A DNA stretch of 64,000 nucleotides, taken from Streptomyces composti (GTDB taxonomy: Bacteria; Actinomycetota; Actinomycetes; Streptomycetales; Streptomycetaceae). The stretch spans positions 1-64,000 of the forward strand of contig NZ_JAATEM010000014.1 in NCBI RefSeq assembly GCF_012034205.1, written 5' to 3'. The notes beneath the pieces are model-generated. The model made no database searches, had not been told where the DNA came from, and saw nothing but the letters and a program-made list of their open reading frames with translations. Positions within the stretch are counted from its first letter, which is position 1. Each line of letters starts with the position of its first letter. Position numbers and translations under genes: made by a program. Of this stretch, positions 12,032 through 19,814 are shown piece after piece.

Positions 12032-12793
12032 ATGGGACAGTGGTGGGAGCGGAACATCATCGAGCCGGGCAAGCTGCCGCTGCTTCTCGCGCTCACCGCG
12101 TTCGTCCTCACCTTCGTGATCACCCGGGTGATCACCCGGATGATCCGGGCGGGCAAAGGCCCCTTCCGCAACGTCAAGGCCGGCGAGCTGCACATCCACC
12201 ACGTGGTGCCCGGGGTCATCCTCACCGTCATCGGCGGATTCGGTGCGGTGGCCGGCGGGCAGCACGGCTTCGGGTCCGCGCTCGCCGCCGTGGTGTTCGG
12301 CGTCGGCGCGGGGCTGGTCCTCGACGAGTTCGCGCTGATCCTGCACCTCGACGACGTCTACTGGAGCGAGGCCGGGCGCAAGAGCGTCGAGGTGGTCGTG
12401 CTCACCGCCGCCCTGGTCGGACTGCTGCTGCTCGGTTTCTCGCCGTTCGGGGTCGACGGCCTCGACGACGACGAGATGCAGAACCGGGCGAGCGTCACCG
12501 TCAACGTGGTGATCAACTTCCTGTTCTCGCTGATCGCGCTGAGCAAGGGCAAGCTGCGGATGGCGGTCTTCGGGGTGATCGTCCCCGCCGTCGCCCTGAT
12601 CGGCGCGCTGCGTCTGGCCCGGCCCGGCTCACCGTGGGCCAGACGCTTCTACCGCCGCCGCCCGCGGGCCCGCGCCAAGTCGCTGCTGCGCGCCTACCAC
12701 CACGACCGCCGCTGGTCCGGCCCCCGCCGAACGCTCCAGGACTGGATCGGCGGCAAGCCGGACCCGACCCCGCCGCCGTCCCTCCTGCCGTAG
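12032..12793 (+). CDS. Conserved integral membrane protein, unknown function
   Basis: 253 residues. Membrane segments are predictable at about 15-36, 60-78, 85-105, 125-145, 160-180 and 185-202, followed by a strongly basic C-terminal tail (RRFYRRRPRARAKSLLR). A GELHIHHVVPG motif with three histidines lies just before the second segment, and acidic LDEFALILHLDDVYW follows the third. This could be a metal site, but I do not recognise the family. It is divergent from cobS, with only 60 bp between the starts, so the two may share control. It runs convergent with cobT. Confidence 0.75.
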   Translation: MGQWWERNIIEPGKLPLLLALTAFVLTFVITRVITRMIRAGKGPFRNVKAGELHIHHVVPGVILTVIGGFGAVAGGQHGFGSALAAVVFGVGAGLVLDEFALILHLDDVYWSEAGRKSVEVVVLTAALVGLLLLGFSPFGVDGLDDDEMQNRASVTVNVVINFLFSLIALSKGKLRMAVFGVIVPAVALIGALRLARPGSPWARRFYRRRPRARAKSLLRAYHHDRRWSGPRRTLQDWIGGKPDPTPPPSLLP

Positions 12794-12839
12794 CCGGCAA
12801 GGACCTTCATGCCTCGTCCCGCCGGGGTCGGACGCCGCG

Positions 12840-13976
12840 TCAGGCCTTCTCCGGTTCCTCCTCCGGGGCCCGTTCCGCGGCCTTCGGCTCCTCCTTGCTC
12901 GCCTCCGCCTCCTCCGGTCCCTTCGCTTCGTCCGCGGCCGCCGGGAGTTCCGCCGCGAGGGCGGCCGCCGCCCGGACCAGGGGGAGGGCGAGCAGCGCGC
13001 CGGTGGCCTCGCCGACCCTGACGCCGTGGGACATCAGGGGCTCGAGGGCCATCCGGTCCAGTGCCTTCGCCTGGCCCGGCTCGCCGCTGTCGTGGGCGGC
13101 CAGCCACCAGTCGGGGGCCCGGAAGGCGATCCGCTGGCCCACCAGGGCGCACGCCGCCGTCACCACGCCGTCCAGCACCACCGGCAGCTTGCGCACCGCG
13201 GCCTGCAGCAGAAAGCCCGTCATGGCGGTGAGGTCCGCCCCGCCCACCGTGGCCAGCAGCTGCAGCTGGTCGCCGAGCACCGGGCGGGCCCGCCGCAGCG
13301 CGTCCCGGATCGCGGCGCACTTGCGCATCCAGGCCAGGTCGTCGATCGCCTGCCCGCCCCGTCCGGTGACCACCGACGCGTCGGTGCCGCACAGCGCCGC
13401 CACCAGCACGCCCGCCGCGGTCGTCCCGCCGACGCTGATGTCGCCGAGGACCACCAGATCCGTACCGGAGTCGGCCTCCTCGTCGGCCACCGCGACGCCC
13501 GCCCGGAACGCCGCCTCGGCCTCCTGAAGCGTCAGGGCGTCCTCGATGTCGATGCGTCCGCTGCCGCGCCGCACCCGGTGCCTGACCACGTCCTCGGGCA
13601 GCGAGGCCGGGTCGCAGTCCAGGGCCATGTCGACCACCCGCACCGGCACGCCCATCCGCCGGGCCAGCACCGACACCGGCCGGCCGCCCTCCAGCACCTC
13701 GCGCACCAGCCGGTCCGCGGTGCCCGCGGGCCGCGCCGAGACGCCCAGCCCGGCGATCCCGTGGTCCCCGGCGAAGAGCACCACCCGCGGCCGTTCGACC
13801 GGCCGCACCGGCACCGCCGACTGCGCCGCCGCCAGCCACTCACCCAGCTCGTCGAGGCGGCCCAGCGACCCGGGCGGCACGATCCGGCTCTCCCGGTGCG
13901 CCTCCGCGTCACGGCGCACCGCGCTGTCCGGACGCTCGATCAGATCGGTGAAGTCGTCGAGATTAAGCGAGCTCAT
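12840..13976 (-). CDS. cobT: Nicotinate-nucleotide:dimethylbenzimidazole phosphoribosyltransferase
   Basis: 378 residues. It makes alpha-ribazole phosphate, the lower ligand precursor of B12. Family motifs seen are PPGSLGRLDELGEW near the N-terminus, FAGDHGIAGLGVSA (about 68), GDISVGGTTAA (about 175) and the C-terminal EPLMSHGVRVGEATGAL, which contains the catalytic glutamate region. The last 45 residues are a Glu/Ala/Lys-rich tail beyond the usual family end. TACTGT lies seven nt upstream of the ATG, so the message may be leaderless. Confidence 0.95.
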   Translation of the reverse strand: MSSLNLDDFTDLIERPDSAVRRDAEAHRESRIVPPGSLGRLDELGEWLAAAQSAVPVRPVERPRVVLFAGDHGIAGLGVSARPAGTADRLVREVLEGGRPVSVLARRMGVPVRVVDMALDCDPASLPEDVVRHRVRRGSGRIDIEDALTLQEAEAAFRAGVAVADEEADSGTDLVVLGDISVGGTTAAGVLVAALCGTDASVVTGRGGQAIDDLAWMRKCAAIRDALRRARPVLGDQLQLLATVGGADLTAMTGFLLQAAVRKLPVVLDGVVTAACALVGQRIAFRAPDWWLAAHDSGEPGQAKALDRMALEPLMSHGVRVGEATGALLALPLVRAAAALAAELPAAADEAKGPEEAEASKEEPKAAERAPEEEPEKA

Positions 13977-13983
13977 TCGCCGA

Positions 13984-13989
13984 ACAGTA
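13984..13989 (-). promoter_or_regulatory. -10 box for a leaderless start (cobT)
   Basis: TACTGT on the minus strand ends seven nt before the cobT ATG, with no room for a ribosome binding site. Confidence 0.45.
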
Positions 13990-14155
13990 CCGGCCCCGCT
14001 CGAACGGCAGGGTCCCCGCCGGTCCCACGCCCCCGCACACCACAGTCACCACGCCACCGCCGCGCCGTTCCACGGCCCTCCTGCATCCGCTACGTAACGT
14101 TTTGCCCGGGATTGCCGTACCCCCGTCCCGCACGTCCTCTCGCCGGGAGCCGCCC

Positions 14156-15247
14156 ATGACCGCACCGAGCACCCCCGCCGCAGCCTCCCGCCCCAAGGCC
14201 CCCGCACCCCGCTCCGCCCACCCGCACGCCTCCGTCAAGGTGCACGAGCCGCGCCGGGACGACTGCCCCTGGTGCGGCTCCGCCCGGCTGCGCAACCGGC
14301 TGCGCACCGGCGATCTGCGGCGGCACCGTCCCGGCCTGTTCACCGTCGACGAGTGCCGGGACTGCGGCCACACCTTCCAGAACCCGCGCCTGACCCCCGA
14401 GGGCCTCGCCTTCTACCGGCGGGCCGTGCCCGGCGCCCCCCGCGACCCCGCCACCGAGGGCGTCCTCGCCCTGCGCGCCGCCCGCCGGCGCCGCCGCTCG
14501 ACCGCCCGCGCGATGCTCCGCTTCGGCGAGCCCGAGAGCTGGCTGGACGTCGGCACCGGGTACGGCCGCTTCCCGGAGACCGCGCGAGAGTTCTTCCCGT
14601 ACACCGCCTTCGACGGCACCGACCCGACCGCGCGCATCGAACGGGCCCGCCTCCTCGAGCGGGTGGAGGAGGCCCACCGCGGGGCGCTGACCGACCCTCA
14701 TGTCCGCGACCGGGTGGCCGGCCGCTACGACGTGGTCAGCCTGCTGCACCACCTGGAGCACACCCCCGACCCCCGCGCCGAGCTGGGCGCCGCCCTGGAC
14801 GCGCTGCGCCCCGGCGGGTACCTGCTGATCGAGACGCTCGATCCGCGCTGTGTGTTCGCCGCCCTGCTGGGCCGCTGGTGGCTGCCCTACGACCAGCCCC
14901 GCCGGCTGCACCTGCTGCCGCTGACCAACCTGCGCGCCGAACTCGGGGAACGCGGCTGCGAGATCGTCACCGCGGGCCACCGCGCCGCGCACGTCCCGCA
15001 CGACCTGGCCGGTGCCGCCGCCCTCGCCCTCTCGCACGCCCTGCCCGCCCCGGACACCCCCTGGCGGGCCATCCCGCCCGCCCCCGCGCGGCAGCATCTG
15101 CGCACCGTGCTGCTGTACGCGGGGATCCCGCTGGTGGCCGCCGCCGGAGCGGTCGACCTCGCCCTGGCGCCCGCCCTGCGCCGCACCCCGTTCGCCAACG
15201 CCTACCGCGTCATCGCCCGCAAACCACCCGCCGAAAGGCGCGGCTGA
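14156..15247 (+). CDS. SAM-dependent methyltransferase with N-terminal zinc ribbon
   Basis: 363 residues. CPWC and CRDC (about residues 38-75) form a zinc ribbon. The class I methyltransferase fold follows, with WLDVGTGYGRFPETA (motif I) and SLLHHLEHTPDPRAEL (motifs II/III), then a C-terminal hydrophobic region. This layout, with a Zn-binding head and HHLEH, resembles methyltransferases acting on sugars or lipid-linked substrates, but the substrate is not evident. The ATG at 14156 has CCGGGAGCC upstream. An earlier TTG at 14102 has no ribosome site. It is divergent from cobT and convergent with the cobU-type gene. Confidence 0.8.
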   Translation: MTAPSTPAAASRPKAPAPRSAHPHASVKVHEPRRDDCPWCGSARLRNRLRTGDLRRHRPGLFTVDECRDCGHTFQNPRLTPEGLAFYRRAVPGAPRDPATEGVLALRAARRRRRSTARAMLRFGEPESWLDVGTGYGRFPETAREFFPYTAFDGTDPTARIERARLLERVEEAHRGALTDPHVRDRVAGRYDVVSLLHHLEHTPDPRAELGAALDALRPGGYLLIETLDPRCVFAALLGRWWLPYDQPRRLHLLPLTNLRAELGERGCEIVTAGHRAAHVPHDLAGAAALALSHALPAPDTPWRAIPPAPARQHLRTVLLYAGIPLVAAAGAVDLALAPALRRTPFANAYRVIARKPPAERRG

Positions 15248-15313
15248 CGGCCTTTCCGCACGGCGGCACGACGACGGCGGCGGCAGGACGGCGGCGGCAC
15301 GCCGACGCGGCGG

Positions 15314-16513
15314 TCAGCCGCGCAGCACGACCGCCTGGCCCGCCACCACCAGCAGCACCTGCTCGCACTCCTGGGCGAACGCCGCGTTCAGCCGCCCCAG
15401 TTCGTCCCGGTAGCGGCGGCCGGACGCGGTGGAGGGCACGATCCCCGACCCCACCTCGTTGGACACCGCGACCACCGTCCGCGCGGTCTGGCGCACCGCG
15501 CTCGTCAGCTCCCGCACCCGTTCGCGCAGCATCCGCTCCCCGCCGCCCGCCCACTCCGCGTCGTCCCACGCGCCGGCCGCGTCCATCGCGTCGGTCAGCC
15601 ACAGCGACAGGCAGTCGATCAGCAGCGGCGGCCCGTCGTCCTTCAGCAGCGGCACCAGATCGCAGGTCTCCACGGTCCGCCACGACCCCGGCCGCCGCTC
15701 CTGATGCGCCGCCACCCGCGCCGCCCACTCGGTGTCCCCGTTGCGCGAGCCGCCGGTCGCCACGTACAGCACCTCGGGGAAGGACTCCAGGCGCCGCTCG
15801 GCCTCCACCGACTTGCCGGACCGCGCCCCGCCGAGCACCAGCGTCCGCCGCGGCACGTCGGGCACCTCCTCGTAGGCGCCCACCCGCAGCGACGTCCCGT
15901 CCGGCACGGCGCGCGCCCCGGCCGCGGCGAGCCGGCGCCGCAGCTCCGCGCCGGGCGGCACGTCGTGGTCGACGTGCACGGCGACCACGTCCGTGGTCGG
16001 CCCGGCCGCGCCCGCCTCGCGCAGCCTCGCCAGCGCGTCCGGCCGCCCCACCACGTCGAGCAGCACCATGTCGTACGGCTCGGCCGCATCCTCGAGACCG
16101 GCCGGCGCCCCGCCCGGCGGCAGATACAGCAGCCGCTCCCCGTCAGGCCCGGTGACCGAGTAGCCGGTGCCGGGCGCGTCCAGCGCCATGGCCAGCACCC
16201 GGTGCCCGGTCAGCAGCGTCAGCTCCTGGCCGTCCGGCACCCGGCCCGGCTGCGGCAGCCCGGCCGGCACCTCGACCGCCGGACCGTTGTGCGGATGCGA
16301 CAGCAGCACCTGCTGCACCCCGCTCAGCGACCGCCCGGCCCGCGCCGCGGCGAACGCCGCACCCGGCGTCAGATCCAGCAGCAGCGCCCCGTCCACCAGA
16401 GCGGCGGTCGCCGCCCGCGCGTCGGGCCCCAGCGCACAGGCGCACACGGCGCAGGGGCAGTCGGGGCGGGGCAGTCCCGCGGGGGCACCGGTACCGAGCA
16501 GAGTGAGTTCCAC
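15314..16513 (-). CDS. cobU: Metallo-beta-lactamase-like domain fused to adenosylcobinamide kinase/guanylyltransferase (CobU)
   Basis: 399 residues. Residues from about 225 to the end are a CobU: P-loop GGARSGKS, YVATGG, LLIDCLSLWLTDA, VVAVSNEVGSGIVP and the C-terminal RDELGRLNAAFA. It phosphorylates adenosylcobinamide and adds GMP, giving the CobS substrate. Residues 1-215 look like a metallo-beta-lactamase or PhnP-type fold (ELTLLGTGAPAGLPRPDCPCAVC). The metal motif HxHxDH has decayed to HPHNGP, although a later VHVDHD remains. The GTG start at 16513 opens directly on the domain, with a weak ribosome site. With cobS and cobT it completes the nucleotide-loop set. Confidence 0.88.
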   Translation of the reverse strand: MELTLLGTGAPAGLPRPDCPCAVCACALGPDARAATAALVDGALLLDLTPGAAFAAARAGRSLSGVQQVLLSHPHNGPAVEVPAGLPQPGRVPDGQELTLLTGHRVLAMALDAPGTGYSVTGPDGERLLYLPPGGAPAGLEDAAEPYDMVLLDVVGRPDALARLREAGAAGPTTDVVAVHVDHDVPPGAELRRRLAAAGARAVPDGTSLRVGAYEEVPDVPRRTLVLGGARSGKSVEAERRLESFPEVLYVATGGSRNGDTEWAARVAAHQERRPGSWRTVETCDLVPLLKDDGPPLLIDCLSLWLTDAMDAAGAWDDAEWAGGGERMLRERVRELTSAVRQTARTVVAVSNEVGSGIVPSTASGRRYRDELGRLNAAFAQECEQVLLVVAGQAVVLRG

Positions 16514-16556
16514 GCCCCGATTTTCGCGTGTCCCCACAGCTCGTGCGCGTCCGACT

Positions 16557-16562
16557 AGGCTC
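16557..16562 (+). promoter_or_regulatory. Candidate -10 of the 70-residue protein gene
   Basis: TAGGCT lies 65 nt before the ATG at 16628, giving a leader of about 58 nt that carries the ribosome site. No clear -35 is seen. Confidence 0.35.
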
Positions 16563-16627
16563 TGGGCAGCGGCCGGACCGGGTTCCGGCCGTCTCGGCGC
16601 AGTGTGCTCACACCCTGGGAGGCGTAC

Positions 16628-16840
16628 ATGGCGGCATGGACGTGGCGGTTCGAGAAGTCCGACGGGACACAGGTCGAGCCGGCCGTGCCGGTGGAGGAGT
16701 TCTCCACCCAGGGGGACGCCGAGTCCTGGATCGGGGAGAACTGGAAGGCCCTGCTGGAGGGCGGCGCCGACCAGGTGCGGCTGCTGGAGGACGGCACCGA
16801 GGTCTACGGCCCGATGAGCCTGCACGCCGACGAGTCGTGA
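16628..16840 (+). CDS. Small conserved acidic protein, unknown function
   Basis: 70 residues, rich in Glu/Asp and Trp (MAAWTWRFEKSDG, ESWIGENWKALLEGGADQV). It looks like a compact alpha/beta domain with no signal peptide. The ATG at 16628 is preceded by CTGGGAGGCG with ideal spacing; an in-frame ATG 24 nt earlier has none. Similar short proteins are common next to these methyltransferase genes in streptomycetes. The function is unknown. Confidence 0.75.
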   Translation: MAAWTWRFEKSDGTQVEPAVPVEEFSTQGDAESWIGENWKALLEGGADQVRLLEDGTEVYGPMSLHADES

Positions 16841-16861
16841 GCCGGGCCGGGGCCTGAGACC

Positions 16862-16882
16862 GCCGGGCGGGGGCCGCCCGGC
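16862..16882. terminator. Bidirectional hairpin between convergent genes
   Basis: GCCGGGCGG (16862-16870) and CCGCCCGGC (16874-16882) pair around a 3-nt loop. It sits between the small protein gene and the convergent methyltransferase gene. Confidence 0.6.
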
Positions 16883-16913
16883 CCTCGCCCCGCGCACGCC
16901 GGGCGGCGCGGGC

Positions 16914-17702
16914 TCAGCCGCGCACCCCGCACAGATGGAGCAGCGCCGCCACTCCGCGGTACGGGTCGGTGCGCCCCGCGCGCTCCTCGACCGCGAGCAG
17001 CGTCTCCAGATCCTCGGGCGCCTTCGCGCCGTCGGCCGCCGTGTCCGTGAAGACCCGCACCCCGTACCAGGCGTGCAGCGGCGCCCCGATCCCCGCCAGG
17101 GTCGCCGTCAGGTCCTTCAGCCGGTCGGCGCGCGCGTCAAGACCGAGCCGGTTGGTGTAGGCGGTGGTGCCGAAGGCCGCCAGCGCGCCCGCCCAGTCAC
17201 CGGCGAGACCCGGCCGCATCGCCAGCGCGTCGCCGTTGCGCACCAGCAGCGACAGCAGCCCGCCCGGGGCGAGCATCCGGGCCAGCCCCGCCACCAGCGG
17301 GTCCGGCTCCTCCACGTACATCAGCACCCCGTGGCAGAGCACCACGTCGAAGCTGCCCGGCAGGAAGTGCACACCGGTGTCCCTGCCGTCGCCCTCGATG
17401 ATCCGCATGCGCGCCCGGATGCCCTCCGGCTCCCGGGCGAGCGCCTCGCGCGCGGCGGCGATCATCGTCGCGTCCCGCTCGAGCCCGGTCACCGTGTGCC
17501 CGGCACGGGCCAGCCGCAGCGCCTGCGTGCCCTGGCCCATGCCGACGTCCAGCACCCGCAGCCGCCTCCCGACCGCGAAGCGGGCGGCCATCTGCTCGTC
17601 CAGCTGGCGGGAGACGAGTTCCTGCCGTACGACGTCCCGCAGGCCGCCGAGCTCGCTCAGCCGGGCCCCGGTCGCGTCGTCGGCGAACGGCGTCGCGCTC
17701 AG
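16914..17702 (-). CDS. Class I SAM-dependent methyltransferase with apparent CTG start
   Basis: 262 residues if it starts at 17702. Motif I is RLRVLDVGMGQGTQALRLA (about 50), followed by GLERD, IIEGDGRD and VVLCHGVLMYVEEPDP, like SmtA/CmoM-type methyltransferases. No ATG, GTG or TTG occurs in frame between the end of the upstream gene and Met38, which is already inside the fold. The codon CTG at 17702-17700 overlaps the upstream stop as CTGA and has GGGGAG five nt before it. I therefore place the start there. A GTG-to-CTG change from an ancestral GTGA overlap is a plausible origin. The alternative is a start inside the upstream gene. Confidence 0.8.
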   Translation of the reverse strand: MSATPFADDATGARLSELGGLRDVVRQELVSRQLDEQMAARFAVGRRLRVLDVGMGQGTQALRLARAGHTVTGLERDATMIAAAREALAREPEGIRARMRIIEGDGRDTGVHFLPGSFDVVLCHGVLMYVEEPDPLVAGLARMLAPGGLLSLLVRNGDALAMRPGLAGDWAGALAAFGTTAYTNRLGLDARADRLKDLTATLAGIGAPLHAWYGVRVFTDTAADGAKAPEDLETLLAVEERAGRTDPYRGVAALLHLCGVRG

Positions 17703-18298
17703 GGCCGCTCCCCGCGCTTGACCTGGGGCTTCGGCAGCCGCAGCCGGCGCATCTGCAGCGAACGCATCAGCGCGTAGGCCACCGCGCCGCGGCGGTTGTC
17801 GTCGGGGAAGCGCTCCGCGAGCACCTTCTTCAGCCGGAAGCCGGTGACGATCGAGTCCAGCACGATGGTCACGATCACCACCAGCCACAGCAGCAGCGCG
17901 ATGCTCTGCAGCGCCGGGATGCGGATCATGCTCAGCACGAGGATGATCACGGCCATCGGCAGGAAGAACTCGGCGATGTTGAACCGCGAGTCGACGAAGT
18001 CGCGGGCGAACCGGCGCACCGGGCCCTTGTCGCGGGCCGGCAGGTACCGCTCGTCGCCGCTGGCGAGCGCCTGGCGCTGCCGCTCGAGCGCGGCCCGCCG
18101 CTCCTCGCGCTGGCGCCTCGCGGCCTCCTTGCGCGTCATCGGCGTATTGGCCACGCTGCGGCGCTGGGACTGCGCCACGCTCCGCTTGGGCGTGGGGCGG
18201 CCCTTGGGGGCCTCGGGGTGACGGGTCTGCTTGGAGGTGGTCACCGTCGCCTTGTCGGCGGCAGGTGCCTTCTCTTCCTTGGCACGGCTACGGAACAC
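17699..18298 (-). CDS. DUF3043-type two-helix membrane protein
   Basis: 199 residues. The N-terminal half is charged and disordered (Lys/Arg/Glu-rich, with MTRKEAARRQREERRAALERQRQ cut here into a predicted helix). Two hydrophobic segments follow at about 110-130 and 135-155, then a basic C-terminus. This matches the actinobacterial DUF3043 family, whose function is unknown. The GTG at 18298 is chosen because TACCCT lies eight nt upstream, a leaderless arrangement; the frame upstream of it is not protein-like. It is translationally coupled by overlap to the following methyltransferase gene. Confidence 0.8.
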   Translation of the reverse strand: MFRSRAKEEKAPAADKATVTTSKQTRHPEAPKGRPTPKRSVAQSQRRSVANTPMTRKEAARRQREERRAALERQRQALASGDERYLPARDKGPVRRFARDFVDSRFNIAEFFLPMAVIILVLSMIRIPALQSIALLLWLVVIVTIVLDSIVTGFRLKKVLAERFPDDNRRGAVAYALMRSLQMRRLRLPKPQVKRGERP

Positions 18299-18614
18299 AA
18301 AACCCAAGGGTACGGGGTGCCGGGGTTGGACCCCACCCCCGTGGGGAACGATCCGGCAACACCACTCGTCTGTAAGGGGACAGAGGGTACACAGAGGGGG
18401 CACGGGGGAGACTCCGTGTCCGTCTCCGGGTCTGCCGGCCGGCCGGATTCGGGGATCACCTACTCCTTGCGCCGGATCGGAGAGGATGCTCAGTCGTCCT
18501 TGGGGATGAGCCCATCCGTCCCCGGACAGTGCGGTAATGGAGTCAGGGCCCGTACTGTGGGTTCTGTCGCAGGTGCTGGAGCTGAAGTCGGTCAGAAGGG
18601 GGCGCGCGAAGCCC
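18299..18614. other. Divergent intergenic region upstream of pspA
   Basis: 316 bp between the DUF3043-type gene and pspA. It contains the DUF3043 -10 box (18307-18312), a short hairpin-forming CCCCACCCCCGTGGGG and a purine-rich stretch near 18371-18412 (GGGGACAGAGGG, ACACAGAGGGGG). The pspA promoter must be here, but I cannot place it. Confidence 0.5.
18307..18312 (-). promoter_or_regulatory. -10 box for a leaderless start (DUF3043-type gene)
   Basis: TACCCT on the minus strand ends eight nt before the GTG at 18298. Confidence 0.45.
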
Positions 18615-19412
18615 ATGAGCGGTGTCATGAAGCGTATGGGGATGATCTTCCGCGCGAAGGCGAACAAGGCCCTTGACCGGGCCGAGGACCCGCGCGAGAC
18701 CCTCGATTACTCGTACCAGAAGCAGCTGGAGCTGCTCCAGAAGGTGCGCCGCGGCGTCGCCGACGTGGCGACCAGCCGCAAGCGCTTGGAGCTCCAGCTC
18801 AACCAGCTCCAGTCGCAGTCCGCCAAGCTGGAGGACCAGGGCCGCAAGGCGCTCGCGCTGGGCCGCGAGGACCTCGCCCGCGAGGCGCTCTCCCGCCGCG
18901 CCGCCCTGCAGCAGCAGGTGACGGACCTGGAGACCCAGCACGCCACGCTCCAGGGCGAGGAGGAGAAGCTCACCCTGGCGGCCCAGCGGCTCCAGGCCAA
19001 GGTGGACGCCTTCCGCACCAAGAAGGAGACCATCAAGGCCACCTACACCGCCGCCCAGGCACAGACCCGGATCGGCGAGGCCTTCTCCGGCATCTCCGAG
19101 GAGATGGGCGACGTGGGCCTGGCCATCCAGCGCGCCGAGGACAAGACCGCCCAGCTCCAGGCGCGCGCCGGTGCGATCGACGAGCTGCTCGCCTCCGGCG
19201 CGCTCGACGACCAGTCCGGCATGCACAAGGACGACATCCAGGCCGAGCTCGACCGCCTCTCCGGTGGTACGGATGTGGAGCTGGAGCTGCAGCGCATGAA
19301 GGCCGAGCTGGCCGGCGGCAGCACGGGTGGCCAGCAGGCCATCGAGGGCGGCAACGGCCAGCAGCAGGCGCAGCAGCAGCCGCAGGACACCCCGCGCTTC
19401 GACAAGCAGTGA
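18615..19412 (+). CDS. pspA: PspA/IM30 family membrane-stress protein
   Basis: 265 residues, almost wholly predicted coiled coil (about 25-225). The N-terminus MSGVMKRMGMIFRAKANKALDRAEDP is typical of PspA/Vipp1 (first 20 residues basic and amphipathic), followed by DYSYQKQLELLQKVRRGVAD. Family members polymerise on the inner face of the membrane and protect it when the envelope is damaged. The Gln-rich tail is disordered. The ATG at 18615 was chosen because it begins the conserved amphipathic helix. pspAA follows 22 nt downstream. Confidence 0.93.
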   Translation: MSGVMKRMGMIFRAKANKALDRAEDPRETLDYSYQKQLELLQKVRRGVADVATSRKRLELQLNQLQSQSAKLEDQGRKALALGREDLAREALSRRAALQQQVTDLETQHATLQGEEEKLTLAAQRLQAKVDAFRTKKETIKATYTAAQAQTRIGEAFSGISEEMGDVGLAIQRAEDKTAQLQARAGAIDELLASGALDDQSGMHKDDIQAELDRLSGGTDVELELQRMKAELAGGSTGGQQAIEGGNGQQQAQQQPQDTPRFDKQ

Positions 19413-19434
19413 CAGCCCACGCCGAGGAGGCGTC

Positions 19435-19716
19435 GTGATCGTACGGATCATGGGGGAGGGGCAGGTGGCTCTGTCCGAGAGCCACCTCGCCGAACTGAAC
19501 AAACTCGACGAGGAGCTCCTCGCCGAGATGAACAACGGCGACGGCCCCGGCTTCCGCGCCACGCTCCAGGCCCTGCTGTCGAAGGTCCGCGAACTGGGCG
19601 AGCCGCTGCCGGACGACTTCCTGGAACCGTCCGACCTGATCCTCCCGTCCCCGGACGCCACCATCGCGGAGGTCCAGGAACTGCTGAGCGACGACGGTCT
19701 GATCCCGGGCCCCTGA
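19435..19716 (+). CDS. PspA-associated protein, PspAA domain
   Basis: 93 residues. VIVRIMGEGQVALSESHLAELNKLDEELL matches the PspAA domain found beside actinobacterial pspA genes (first 20 residues are the most typical). The remainder is acidic, ending LSDDGLIPGP. GAGGAGG precedes the GTG at 19435, and the start lies 22 nt after the pspA stop, so the two genes form an operon. It is presumed to modulate PspA. Confidence 0.88.
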   Translation: MIVRIMGEGQVALSESHLAELNKLDEELLAEMNNGDGPGFRATLQALLSKVRELGEPLPDDFLEPSDLILPSPDATIAEVQELLSDDGLIPGP

Positions 19717-19740
19717 GCCATGCGGCCCGGTGAGCCGCGG

Positions 19741-19763
19741 CCCGCCCTCCGCTCCGGGGCGGG
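19741..19763 (+). terminator. Hairpin after pspAA
   Basis: CCCGCCC (19741-19747) and GGGCGGG (19757-19763) can pair around a 9-nt loop, 25 nt past the pspAA stop. There is no T run. Confidence 0.45.
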
Positions 19764-19806
19764 CCCGGTCGGCGGACGGCGGCAGCCCGGAGGCGCGCGG
19801 CCGGGC

Positions 19807-19812
19807 TACGGT
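19807..19812 (+). promoter_or_regulatory. -10 box for a leaderless start (sensor kinase)
   Basis: TACGGT lies eight nt before the GTG at 19821 and two nt before the ATG at 19815. This favours the GTG as the real, leaderless start. Confidence 0.45.
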
Positions 19813-19814
19813 AC

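Noticed and set aside
11972..14155. Cobalamin riboswitch near cobS, cobT or the cobU fusion
   Set aside because: No B12-box-like core or long structured leader is present. The starts of cobS and cobT look leaderless, which excludes a leader riboswitch.
16100..16513. Active metallo-beta-lactamase in the CobU fusion
   Set aside because: The defining HxHxDH motif is lost (HPHNGP), so hydrolase activity cannot be claimed from sequence.
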